In this document: positions 1-12,012 of the stretch, in pieces
Position numbering within the stretch: position 1 is the first letter of the stretch
How the letters are laid out: each line of letters opens with the position of its first letter
DNA from: Megalopta genalis
Taxonomy: Eukaryota; Arthropoda; Insecta; Hymenoptera; Halictidae
Assembly: GCF_051020955.1 (NCBI RefSeq)
Contig: NW_027476484.1
Coordinates: forward strand, 149,461-213,460
Direction: 5' to 3'
DNA length: 64,000 bases
Program-made: the position numbers and the translations under genes
The notes under the pieces: generated by a model
Databases searched by the model: none
What the model was told of the DNA's origin: nothing
The model's input: the letters and a program-made list of their open reading frames with translations, nothing else

Positions 1-342
1 TTATCTTCAACTGCATGCGAAACAAACGAGTTAGCTTCAAATCCAAGAGAAACACACGATTTAGCTTCAAATCAATGCGAAGTAGAAGGCTTAGCTTCAA
101 AACAATGCGAAACAAATGGTATAGCTTCAAATACTTGTGATATACATGATTTAGCTCAACTGCATGCGAAACAAACGAGTTAGCTTCAAATCCATGCGAA
201 ACACATGATTTAGCTTCAAATCAATGCGAAGTAGAAAGCTTAGCTTCAAATCCATGCGAAACAAATGATTTAGCTTCAAATACTTGTGATATGCATGATT
301 TAGCTTCAACTGCATGCGAATGAAACGAGTCAGCTTCAGATA

Positions 343-1571
343 CAAGCTAAACACATGATTTAGCTTCAAATTCATGCGAAGTAGGAGGCTTAGCTTCAAA
401 TCCATGCGAAACGAATTATTTGGCTTCAAATACTTGCGAATATAAGTGATATAGATCCAACTGCATGCTAAACAAACGAGTGAACATCAAATCCAAGCGA
501 AACACATGATTCTGCTTCAAATCAATGCGAAGTAGATGGCTTCACTTCAAATACATGCGAAACGAATGGTTTAGCTTCAAATACTTGCGATATAAGTGAC
601 ATAGCTTCAAATGCAGGCGAAACAAACGCGTCAGCTTCAAATCCATGTGAAACACATGATTTATCTTCAAATTCATGCGAAACATTTGGTTTAGCTTAAT
701 ATTCATGCGAAACACATGTTTTAGCTTAATATTCATGAGAATCAAATGGTTCAGCTTCAAATACTTGTGATATACATGATTTAGCATCAACTGCATGCGA
801 AACAAATGAGTTAGCTTCAAATCCATGCGAAACACACGATTTAGCTGCAAATCAATGCGAAGTAGAAGGGTCAACTTTAAATCCATGCGAATCAAACGGT
901 TGAGCTTCAAATACTTGTGATATACATGATTTATCTTCAAATGCAGGCGAGACAAAAGAGTTAGCTTCATATCCATGCCATACACACGATTTAGATTTAA
1001 ATCAATGCGAAGTTGAAGACTTATCTTCAAATCCATCCGAAACAAATGGTTTAACATCAAATACTTGTGATATAAATGATTTATCTTCAAATGCAGGCGA
1101 AACCAAAGAGTTAGTTTCAAATCCATGCGAAACAAATGCTATAGCTTCAAATACTTTTGATAAACATAATTTAGCTTCAACTGCATGCGAAACAAACGAG
1201 TTAGCTACAAATCACAGCGAAACACATGATTTAGCTTCAAATCAATGCGAAGTAGAAGGTATATCTTCAAATCCATGCGAAACAAATGGTTTACCTTCAA
1301 ATACTTGTGCTATACATGATTTAGCCTCAACTGCATGCGAAACAATCGAGTTAGCTTCAACACCAAGCGAAACACATGATTTAGCTGCAAATCAATGCGA
1401 AGTAGAAGGGTTAGCTTCAAATCCATGCGAATCAAACGGTTGAGCTTCAAATACTTGTGATATACATGATTTATCTTCAAATGCAGGCGAAACAAAAGAG
1501 TTAGCTTCATATCCATGCCTTACACACGATTTAGATTTAAATCAATGCGAAGTAGAAGGCTTATCTTCAAA
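343..1571. repeat. Segmental duplication 1, left copy
   Basis: This stretch is repeated at 8184-9413 with only scattered substitutions. The offset is 7841 at the start and 7842 after a single inserted A (CGAGTGAAC here, CGAAGTGAAC near 8318). The shared rare monomers make the pairing unambiguous, for example TATAGATCCAACTGC and the paired D-class monomers beginning TTAGCTTAATATTC near 696 and 726. Confidence 0.88.
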
Positions 1572-2034
1572 TCCATCCGAAACAAATGGTTTAGCTTCAA
1601 ATACTTGCGATATAATTGAAACAGCTTCAAATAAAGACGAAACAAACGAGTTAGTTTCAAATCCATGCGAAACATATGATTTAGCATCAAATCAATGCGA
1701 AGTAGAAGGCTTAGCTTCAAATCAATCCGGAACAAATGGTTTAGCTTCAAATACTTGTGATATACATGATTTAGCTTCAACTGCGTTCGAAACAATCGAG
1801 TTAGCTTCAAATCCATGCAATTCACATGATTTAGCTTCGAATCAATGCGAAGTAGAAGGCTTAGCTTCAAATCAATCCGAAACAAATGGTTTAGCTTCAA
1901 ATACTTGTGATATACATGATTTAGCTTCAACTGCATGCGAAACAAACGAGTTAGCTTCAAATCCATGCCATACACACGATTTAGATTTAAATCAATGCGA
2001 AGTAAAAGGCTTTTTTTCAAATCCATCCGAAACA

Positions 2035-2640
2035 AATAGTTTAGCTTCAAATACTTGCGATATAAATGAAACAGCTTCAAATGAAGACGAAACAAACGAG
2101 TTAGTTTCAAATCCATGCGAAACATACGATATAGCATCATATCAATGCGAAGTAAAAGGCTCAGCTTCAAATCAATCCGAAACAAATGGCTTAGCTTCAA
2201 ATACTTGTGATATACATGATTTAGCTTCAACTGCATGCGAAACAAACGAGATAGTTTCAAATCCTTGCGATTCACATGATTTAGCTTCGAATCAATGCGA
2301 AGTAGAAGGCTTAGCTTCAAACACATGAGAAACAAATGATTTATCTTCAGATAATTGCGATGTAAGTGATACAGCTTCAAATCCATGCGAAACACATGAT
2401 TTAGCTACAAATTCATGCGAATCACATGGATTAGCTTCATAGCTTCATATTCTTGCGAAACAGATGGATTAGATTCAGATACTTGTGATGTACATGTTTT
2501 AGCTTCAACTGCATGCGAAACAAACGTGTTAGCTTCAAATCCAAACGAGACACATGATTTATCTTCAAATGGAGGCGAAGTTGAAGGCTTTGCTTCAAAT
2601 TCATGCGAAGCGAATGGTTTAGCTTCAAATACTTGTGATT
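2035..2640. repeat. Segment shared with the far right of the array, left copy
   Basis: This 0.6-kb stretch lines up without indels with 61801-62406 at a constant offset of 59766. It includes the marker monomer at 2431, which matches the one at 62197. Shared unusual monomers include ATGAAACAGCTTC followed by AATGAAGACG, and AAATCAATCCG. Substitutions are frequent, so this is an old relationship. Confidence 0.8.
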
Positions 2641-3663
2641 AACATGATTTAGCTTCAACTGCATGCGAAACAATCGAATTAGCTTCAAATGCAAGCGAAA
2701 CACATAATTCAGCTTCAAATACGTTGGAAACACATGGTTTAGCTTAATATTCACGCAAAACATGTGGTTCAGCTTCAAATACTTGTGATATACATGAATT
2801 AGCTTCAAATCCATGCGAAACACACGATATAGCTTCAAATCAATGCGAAGTAGAAGGCTTAGTTTCAAATTCAACGAAACACATGATTTAGCTTCAAATC
2901 AGTACGAAGTAGAAGGCTTAATTTCAAATCCATGCGAATCAAATGGTTTAGCTTAAAATACTTGTGATATACATAATTTAGCTTCAAATGCATGCGAAAC
3001 AAACGAGTTAGCTTCAAATTCAAGCGATACACATGATTTAGCTTCAAATCAATGCGAAGTAGAAGGCTTATCTTCAAATCCATGCGAAACAAATGGTTTA
3101 CCTTCAAATACTTGTGCTATACATGATTTAGCTTCAACTGCATGCGAAACAAACGAGTTAGCTTCAAAACCAAGCGAAACACATGATTTAGCTGCAAATC
3201 AATGCGAAGTAGAAGGCTTAGCTTCAAATCCATGCGAAACAAATGGTTTAGCATCAAATACTTGTGATATACATGATTTAGCTTCATTTGCATGCGAAAG
3301 AAACGAGTTATTTTGAAATCCATGCGAAACACACGATTTAGCGTCAAATCAATGCGAAGTAGGAGGCTTATCTTCAAATACATGAGAAACAAATGATTTA
3401 TCTTCAGATAATTGCGATATAAGTGATATAGATTCGTATGCAGGCGAAACAACCGAGTTAGCTTCAAATCAATGCGAAGTGGAAGGCTTAGGTTCAAATA
3501 CGTGAGAAACAATTGGTTTAGCTTAAAATACTTGTGATATACATGATTTAGCTTCAACTGCATGCGAAACAAACGAGTTAGCTTCAAATCCATGCGAAAC
3601 GAATGATTTGGCTTCAAATACTTGCGAATATAAGTGATATAGCCTCAACTGCATGCGAAACAA

Positions 3664-4680
3664 ACGAGTTATCTTCAAATCCAAGCGAAACACTTGATTT
3701 AACTTCAAATCAGTGGGAAGTAGAAGGCTTAGCTTCAAATCCATGCGAAACAAAAGGTTTAGTTTCAAATACTTGTAGTATACATTATTTAGCTTCAACT
3801 GCAATCGAATCAAACGAGTTTGCTTCAAATCCAAGCGAATCACATGACTCAGCTTCAAATCAATGCGAAGTAGAAGTCTCAGTTTCAAATCCATGCGAAT
3901 CAAATGGTTTTGCTTCAAATACTTGTGATATACATGATTTAGCTCAACTCCATCGAAACAAACGAATTAGCTTCAATTTCTATCGAAACACATGATTTAG
4001 TTTCAAATCAATGCGAAGTAGAAGGCTTATCTTCAAATACATGCGAAAGAAAAGGTATAGCTACAAATACTTGTGATTTACATGATTTAGCTTCAACTGC
4101 ATACGAAACAAACGAGTTAGCTTCAAATCCACGCGAATCACATGATTTAGCTTCAAATCAATGAGAAGTGGAAGGCTTAGCTTGAAATTCACGCGAAACA
4201 GATGATTTAGCTTCAAATTCTTGTTTTATACATGATTCAGCTTCAACTGCTTACGAAACAAACGAGATAGCTTCAAATCCATGCGAAACACATAATTTAG
4301 ATTCAAATTCATTCGAAAAACATGGTTTAGCTTAATATTCATGCGAAACAAATGGTCCAGCTCAAAATACATCTGATATACTTGATTTAGCTTCAACTGC
4401 ATGCGGTACAAACGATTAGCTTCAAATCAATGAGAAGTGGAAGGTTTAGCTTGAAATTCACGCGAAACAGATGTTTTAGCTTCAAATTCTTGTTTTATAC
4501 ATGATTTAGCTTCAACTGCTTACGAAACAAACGAGATAGCTTCAAATTCATGCGAAACACATAATTCAGATTCAAATTCATTCGAAACACATGGTTTAGC
4601 TTAATATTCATGCAAAACAAATGGTTCAGCTCCAAATACTTGTGATATACATGATTTAGCATCAACTGCATCCGAAACAA
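3664..4680. repeat. Segmental duplication 3, left copy
   Basis: This matches 18586-19901. The offset is 14922 on the left side and 15221 on the right, because the other copy holds ten extra monomers (300 bp less one lost base) at about 19080-19380. Shared oddities include CACTTGATTTAACTTC, GCTTGAAATTCACGCG and CTTGTTTTATACATG. Confidence 0.85.
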
Positions 4681-4694
4681 ACGAGTTAGCTTCA

Positions 4695-6260
4695 AATCCA
4701 TCCGAAACAAATGGTTTAGCATCAAATACTTGTGATATAAATGATTTATCTTCAAATGCAGGCGAAACCAAAGAGTTAGTTTCAAATCCATGCGAAACAA
4801 ATGCTATAGCTTCAAATACTTTTGATAAACATAATTTAGCTTCAACTGCATGCGAAACAAACGAGTTAGCTACAAATCACAGCGAAACATATGATTTAGC
4901 TTCAAATCAATGCGAAGTAGAAGGTATATCTTCAAATCCATGCGAAACAAATGGTTTACCTTCAAATACTTGTGCTATACATGATTTAGCCTCAACTGCA
5001 TGCGAAACAATCGAGTTAGCTTCAACACCAAGCGAAACACATGATTTAGCTGCAAATCAATGCGAAGTAGAAGGGTTAGCTTCAAATCCATGCGAATCAA
5101 ACGGTTGAGCTTCAAATACTTGTGATATACATGATTTATCTTCAAATGCAGGCGAAACAAAAGAGTTAGCTTCATATCCATGCCTTACACACGATTTAGA
5201 TTTAAATCAATGGGAAGTAGAAGGCTTATCTTCAAATCAATCCGAAACAAATGGTTTAGCTTCAAATACTTGTGATATACATGATTTATCTTCAAATAAA
5301 GACGAAACAAACGAGTTAGTTTCAAATCCATGCGAAACATATGATTTAGCATCAAATCAATGCGAAGTAGAAGGCTTAGCTTCAAATCAATCCGAAACAA
5401 ATGGTTTAGCTTCAAATACTTGTGATATACATGATTTAGCTTCAACTGCATGCGAAACAAACGAGTTAGCTTCAAATCCATGCGATTCACATGATTTAGC
5501 TTCAAATCAATGCGAAGTTGAAGGCTTAGCTTCAAAAACATGAGAAGCAAATGATTTATCTTCAGATAATTGCGATATAAGTAATATAGCTTCAAATGGA
5601 GGCGAAACAATCGAGTTAACTTCAAATCAATGCGAAGTAGTAGGCTTATCTTCAAATCCATGCGAAACAAATGGTTTAGCTTCAAATACTTGTGCTATAC
5701 ATGACTTATCTTCAAATGCAGGCGAAACAAAAGAGTTAGCTTCAAAACCAAGCGAAACACATCATTTAGCTTCAAATTCATGCGAAACACATGGTTTAGC
5801 TTAATATTCATGCGAAACAGATGGTTTATATTCAGATACTTGTGATAAACATGATTTAGCTTCAACTGCATGCGAAAAAAACGAGTTAACTTCAAATCCA
5901 AGCGAAACACATGATTTACCTTCAAATCAATGCGAAATAGAAGGCTTAGCTTCAAATCAATGCGACGTAGAAGGCTTATCATCAAATAAATGTGAAACAA
6001 ATGGTTTAGCTTCAAATACTTGTGATATACATGATTTAGCTTCAACTGCATGCGAAACAAACCAGTTAGCTTCAAATCCAAGCGAAACACATGATTTATC
6101 TTCAAATCAATGCGGAATTGAAGGCTTTGCTTCAAATCCATGCGAAGCGAATGGTTTAGCTTCAAATACTTCTGATATACATGATTTATCTTCAAATACA
6201 GGCGAAAAAAACGAGTTAGCTTCTAATCCATGCTAAACACATGATTTAGCTTCAAATCAA
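4695..6260. repeat. Segmental duplication 2, left copy (precursor-like to the 2160-bp HOR)
   Basis: This matches 8872-10587 at offset 4177, changing to 4327 after a 150-bp block (9640-9789) present only in the right copy. Its right half (about 5525-6260) corresponds to the first 0.74 kb of the 2160-bp HOR unit. It is an outlying relative of the sequence that was later amplified. Confidence 0.87.
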
Positions 6261-6699
6261 TGCGACGTAGAAGGCTTATCATCAAATAAATGTGAAACAA
6301 ATGGTTTAGCTTCAAATACTTGTGATATACATGATTTAGCTTCAACTGCATGCGAAAAAAACGAGTTAACTTCAAATCCAAGCGAAACACATGATTTACC
6401 TTCAAATCAATGCGAAATAGAAGGCTTAGCTTCAAATCAATGCGACGTAGAAGGCTTATCATCAAATAAATGTGAAACAAATGGTTTAGCTCCAAATACT
6501 TGTGATATACATGATTTAGCATCAACTGCATCCGAAACAAACGAGTTAGCTTCAAATCCAAGAGAAACACATGTTTTAGCTTCAAATCAATGCGAAGTAG
6601 AAGGCATAGCTTCAAATCCATGCGAATCAAATGCTTTAGCTTCAATTACTTGTGTTATACATGATTTAGCTTCAACTGCATCGAAACAAACGAATTAGC

Positions 6700-7310
6700 T
6701 TCAAATCCAAGAGAAACACATGATTTAGTTTCAAATCAAAGCGAAGTAGAAGGCTTAGCTTCAAATCCACGCGAAACAAATGGTTCAGCTCCAAATACTA
6801 GTGATATACATGATTTAGCTTCAACTGTATGCGAAACAAACGAGTTAGTTTCAAATCCACGCGAATCACATGATTTATCTTCAAATCAATGCGAAGTAGA
6901 AGAATTAGCTTCAAGTCCAAGCGAAACAAATGTTTTTAGCGTCAAATACATGTGATATACATGATTTAGCTTCAAATCAATGCGAAGTAGAAGAGTTAAC
7001 TTCAAATGCAAGCGAAGCACATGATTTAGTTTCAAATCAATGCGAAGTAGGAGGCTTATGTTCAAATCCATGCGAAACAAATGGTATAGCTTCAACTACT
7101 TGTGATATACAAGATTTAGCTTCAAATGCAGGCGAAACAAACAAGTTAGCTTCAAATCCATGTGAAACACATGACTTACCTTGAAATCAATGCGAAGTAG
7201 AAGTCTTGTCTTCGAATCCACGCGAAACAAATGGTTTAGCTTCAAATACTTGTGATATACCTGATTTAGCTTCAACTGCATTCGAAATAAACGAGTTAGC
7301 TTCAAATACA
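6700..7310. repeat. Segmental duplication 4, left copy
   Basis: This matches 19912-20522 at a constant offset of 13212. Shared rare features are AAATACTAGTGATATAC, an irregular TGTTTTT run (near 6930 and 20142) and TATACAAGATTTAGC. The extra T in that run shifts the repeat register in both copies and so predates the duplication. Confidence 0.86.
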
Positions 7311-7314
7311 TGCG

Positions 7315-8003
7315 AAACACATGATTTAGCTTCAATTTCATGCGGAACACATGGTTTAGCTTAATATTCATGCGAAACAAATGGTGCAGCTTCAGATACT
7401 TTTGATATACATGATATAGGTTCAACTGTATGCGAAACAATCTAGTTAGCTTCAAATCCAAGCGAAATACATGATTCAGCTTCAAATCAATGCGAAGTAG
7501 AAGTCTCAGTTTCAAATCCATGCGAATCAAATGGTTTTGCTTCAAATACTTGTGATGTACATGATTTAGCGTCAACTGCATGCGATACAATCGAGTTAGC
7601 TTCAAATCCAAGCGAAACACATGATTATGCTTCCAATTAATGCGAAGTAGAAGGCTTAGCTTCAAATCCATGCGACACAAATGACTTAGCTCCAAATACT
7701 TGCGAATATAAGTGATATAGCTTCAAATGCAGGCGAAACACACGAGTTTGCCTTACATCCATGCGAAACACATGATTTAGCTTCAATTCAATGCGAAGCC
7801 GAATGCTTAGCATCAAATCCATGCGATACAAATGATTTAGCTTCAAATACTTGTTACATACATGATTTAGCTTCAACTGCATGCGAAAAAAACGAGTTAG
7901 CTTCAAATAAATGCGACTCACATGACTCAGCTTCAAATCAATGCGAAGTAAAAGGCTTCGCTTCAAATCCATGCGAAACAAATAGTTTAGCTTCAAATAC
8001 TTC
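7315..8003. repeat. Segmental duplication 5, left copy
   Basis: This matches 21429-22117 at offset 14114, including AATTTCATGCGGAAC, the GAGTTTGCCTTACATCC monomer and AATAGTTTA near the right end. A third partial relative of the GAGTTTGC monomer group lies at about 20960-21330. Confidence 0.85.
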
Positions 8004-8183
8004 TTTTATACATGATTTAGTTACAACTGCATGCGGAACAAACGAGTTAGACTCAAACCCATGCGACACACGTGGTTCAGCTTCAAATCAATGAGAAGTA
8101 GAAGTAGACACAAATTAGTTAGATTCACATACATTTAGATATAGCTTCAACTGCATGCGAAACAAACGGGATAGCTTCAAATC

Positions 8184-9413
8184 CAAGCTAAACACATGAT
8201 TTAGCTTCAAATTCATGCGAAGTAGGAGGCTTAGCTTCAAATCCATGCGAAACGAATTATTTGGCTTCAAATACTTGCGAATATAAGTGATATAGATCCA
8301 ACTGCATGCTAAACAAACGAAGTGAACATCAAATCCAAGCGAAACACGTGATTCTGCTTCAAATCAATGCGAAGTAGATGGCTTCACTTCAAATACATGC
8401 GAAACGAATGGTTTAGCTTCAAATACTTGCGATATAAGTGACATAGCTTCAAATGCAGGCGAAACAAACGCGTCAGCTTCAAATCCATGTGAAACACATG
8501 ATTTATCTTCAAATTCATGCGAAACATTTGGTTTAGCTTAATATTCATGCGAAACACATGTTTTAGCTTAATATTCATGAGAATCAAATGGTTCAGCTTC
8601 AAATACTTGTGATATACATGATTTAGCATCAACTGCATGCGAAACAAACGAATTAGCTTCAAATCCATGCGAAACACACGATTTAGCTGCAAATCAATGC
8701 GAAGTAGAAGGGTCAACTTTAAATCCATGCGAATCAAACGGTTGAGCTTCAAATACTTGTGATATACATGATTTATCTTCAAATGCAGGCGAGACAAAAG
8801 AGTTAGCTTCATATCCATGCCATACACACGATTTAGATTTAAATCAATGCGAAGTTGAAGACTTATCTTCAAATCCATCCGAAACAAATGGTTTAGCATC
8901 AAATACTTGTGATATAAATGATTTATCTTCAAATGCAGGCGAAACCAAAGAGTTAGTTTCAAATCCATGCGAAACAAATGCTATAGCTTCAAATACTTTT
9001 GATAAACATAATTTAGCTTCAACTGCATGCGAAACAAACGAGTTAGCTACAAATCACAGCGAAACATATGATTTAGCTTCAAATCAATGCGAAGTAGAAG
9101 GTATATCTTCAAATCCATGCGAAACAAATGGTTTACCTTCAAATACTTGTGCTATACATGATTTAGCCTCAACTGCATGCGAAACAATCGAGTTAGCTTC
9201 AACACCAAGCGAAACACATGATTTAGCTGCAAATCAATGCGAAGTAGAAGGGTTAGCTTCAAATCCATGCGAATCAAACGGTTGAGCTTCAAATACTTGT
9301 GATATACATGATTTATCTTCAAATGCAGGCGAAACAAAAGAGTTAGCTTCATATCCATGCCTTACACACGATTTAGATTTAAATCAATGGGAAGTAGAAG
9401 GCTTATCTTCAAA
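8184..9413. repeat. Segmental duplication 1, right copy
   Basis: This is the second copy of 343-1571. It runs directly into the second duplication (8872-10587), so the right part of this copy belongs to both families. It diverges from the left copy where that one has AAATCCATCCG and this one has AAATCAATCCG, near 9413. Confidence 0.88.
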
Positions 9414-10587
9414 TCAATCCGAAACAAATGGTTTAGCTTCAAATACTTGTGATATACATGATTTATCTTCAAATAAAGACGAAACAAACGAGTTAGTTTC
9501 AAATCCATGCGAAACATATGATTTAGCATCAAATCAATGCGAAGTAGAAGGCTTAGCTTCAAATCAATCCGAAACAAATGGTTTAGCTTCAAATACTTGT
9601 GATATACATGATTTAGCTTCAACTGCGTGCGAAACAAACGAGTTAGCTTCAAATCCATGCAATTCACATGATTTAGCTTCAAATTCAAGCGAAACGCGTG
9701 GTTTAGCTCAATAGTCATGCGACACAGATGGTTTATATTCAGATACTTGTGATAAACATGATTTAGCTTCAACTGCATGCGAAACAAACGAGTTAGCTTC
9801 AAATCCATGCGATTCACATGATTTAGCTTCAAATCAATGCGAAGTTGAAGGCTTAGCTTCAAAAACATGAGAAGCAAATGATTTATCTTCAGATAATTGC
9901 GATATAAGTAATATAGCTTCAAATGGAGGCGAAACAATCGAGTTAACTTCAAATCAATGCGAAGTAGTAGGCTTATCTTCAAATCCATGCGAAACAAATG
10001 GTTTAGCTTCAAATACTTGTGCTATACATGACTTATCTTCAAATGCAGGCGAAACAAAAGAGTTAGCTTCAAAACCAAGCGAAACACATCATTTAGCTTC
10101 AAATTCATGCGAAACACATGGTTTAGCTTAATATTCATGCGAAACAGATGGTTTATATTCAGATACTTGTGATAAACATGATTTAGCTTCAACTGCATGC
10201 GAAAAAAACGAGTTAACTTCAAATCCAAGCGAAACACATGATTTACCTTCAAATCAATGCGAAATAGAAGGCTTAGCTTCAAATCAATGCGACGTAGAAG
10301 GCTTATCATCAAATAAATGTGAAACAAATGGTTTAGCTTCAAATACTTGTGATATACATGATTTAGCTTCAACTGCATGCGAAACAAACCAGTTAGCTTC
10401 AAATCCAAGCGAAACACATGATTTATCTTCAAATCAATGCGGAATTGAAGGCTTTGCTTCAAATCCATGCGAAGCGAATGGTTTAGCTTCAAATACTTCT
10501 GATATACATGATTTATCTTCAAATACAGGCGAAAAAAACGAGTTAGCTTCTAATCCATGCTAAACACATGATTTAGCTTCAAATCAA
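8872..10587. repeat. Segmental duplication 2, right copy
   Basis: This is the counterpart of 4695-6260 with exactly one extra pentamer (150 bp) around 9640-9789. The right part overlaps the first 2160-bp HOR copy, so this junction joins the older mosaic to the amplified domain. Confidence 0.87.
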
Positions 10588-12012
10588 TGCGAAGTAGAAG
10601 GCTTAGTTTCTAATTCAAACGAAACATATGATTTAGCTTCAAATCAGTACGAAGTTAAAGGCTTAATGTCAAATCCATGCGAATCAAATGGTTTAGCTTA
10701 AAATACTTGTGATATACATAATTTAGCTTCAAATGCATGCGAAACAAACGAGTTAGCTTCAAATTCAAGCGATAAACATGACTTAGCTTCAAATACATGC
10801 GAAGCGAATGGTTTAGCTTCAAATACTTGTGATGTACATGATTTATCTTCAAATACAGGCGAATAAAACGAGTTAGCTTCAAATCCATGCAAAACATATG
10901 ATTTAGCTTCAAATCAGTGCGATATGGACGGCTTAGCTTCAAATACATGAGAAGCAAATGATTTATCTACAGATAATTGCAATATAAGTGATATAGATTC
11001 AAATGCAGTCGAATCAATCGAGTTAGCTTCAAATTAATGCGAAGTAGGAGACTTATCTTCAAATCCATGCGAAACAGATGGTTTAGCTTCAAATACTTGA
11101 GATATACATGATTTAGCTTCATATGCATGCGATACAAACGAGTTAGCTTCAAAACCATGCGAAACACATGATTTAGCTTCAAATCAATGCGAAGTAGAAG
11201 GCATAGCTTCAAATTCATGCGAAACAAATGGTTTAGCTTCAAATACTTGTGATATACATGATTTAGCTTCAACTGCATGCGAAACAAACGCTTTACCTTC
11301 AAATCCAAGCGAAACACATTATTTAGGTTTAAATCAATGCGAAGTGGAAGGCTTAGCTTCAAATACATGAGAAACAACTGATTTATCTTCAGATAATTGC
11401 GATATAAGTGATATAGCTTCAAATGCAGGCGAAACAAAAGAGTTAGCTTCAAAACCAAGCGAAACTCATCATTTAGCTTCAAATTCATGCGAAACACATG
11501 GTTTAGCTTAATATTCATGCGAAACTGATGGTTTATATTCAGATACTTGTGATAAACATGATTTAGCTTCAACTGCATACGAAACAAACGAGTTAGCTTC
11601 AAATCCAAGCGAAATACATGATTTACCTTCAAATCAATGCGAAATAGAAGGCTTTGCTTCAAATCAATGCGACGTAGAATGCTAATCATCAAATCAATGT
11701 GAAACAAATGGTTTAGCTTCAAATACTTGTGATATACATGATTTAGCTTCAACTGCATGCGAAACAAACGCTTTACCTTCAAATCCAAGCGAAACACATT
11801 ATTTAGGTTCAAATCAATGCGAAGTGGAAGGCTTAGCTTCAAATCAATACGACGTAGAATGCTTATCATCAAATCAATGTGAAACAAATGGTTTAGCTTC
11901 AAATACTTGTGATATAAATGATTTAGCTTCAACTGCATGCGAAACAAACGAGTCAGCTTCAAATCCATGCGCTACACATGATTTAGCTTCAAATCAATGC
12001 GAAGTTGAAGGC
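9853..12012. repeat. 2160-bp higher-order repeat, copy 1
   Basis: This is the first of four tandem copies of a 72-monomer unit. Reading classes from 9853: D E A C D E A B, then a C/D/E-like trio whose middle member starts TTAGCTTAATATTC, then A B C C D E A B C D E A B C B C D E and onward. The order is pentameric with one missing B and extra C and B-C monomers, so the unit is 72 monomers and not a multiple of five. From about 9900 on it is almost identical to copy 2. There is no marker monomer, in keeping with a length of exactly 30 x 72. A 333-codon open stretch on the minus strand (10967-11968) is repeated in copies 2 and 3 and is read here as a by-product of the repeat. Confidence 0.94.

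Larger units (their letters stand above)
1..9852. repeat. Domain I: diverged mosaic of pentamers
   Basis: These are 30-bp monomers with many substitutions but few indels. Visible indels include a lost T in TTAGCTCAACTGC near 160, a lost base near 4405 and GCATCGAAAC near 6681. There is no regular long HOR. The stretch is instead a patchwork of blocks that recur elsewhere: 343-1571 at 8184-9413, 4695-6260 at 8872-10587, and several pieces at 18.6-22.1 kb. A marker monomer (AGCTTCAT duplicated) occurs once, at 2431. Open frames up to 291 codons on the minus strand follow from the period of 30 and the low stop density. I see no gene here. Confidence 0.9.

Noticed and set aside
3410..3445. TATA-like motifs (GATATAAGTGATATAG) as promoters
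   Set aside because: They are part of a common E-class monomer and recur throughout the array without any linked gene.
1..9852. CRISPR array (30-bp repeats)
   Set aside because: The repeats abut with no unique spacers, variation is shared between monomers, no cas genes are present and the length far exceeds known arrays.
10967..11968. Minus-strand open frame of 333 codons as a protein gene
   Set aside because: It begins and ends inside ordinary monomers, has no distinct flank, shares its whole sequence with the repeat, and other frames of the same DNA are also open for long runs. A period of 30 keeps frames open without selection.
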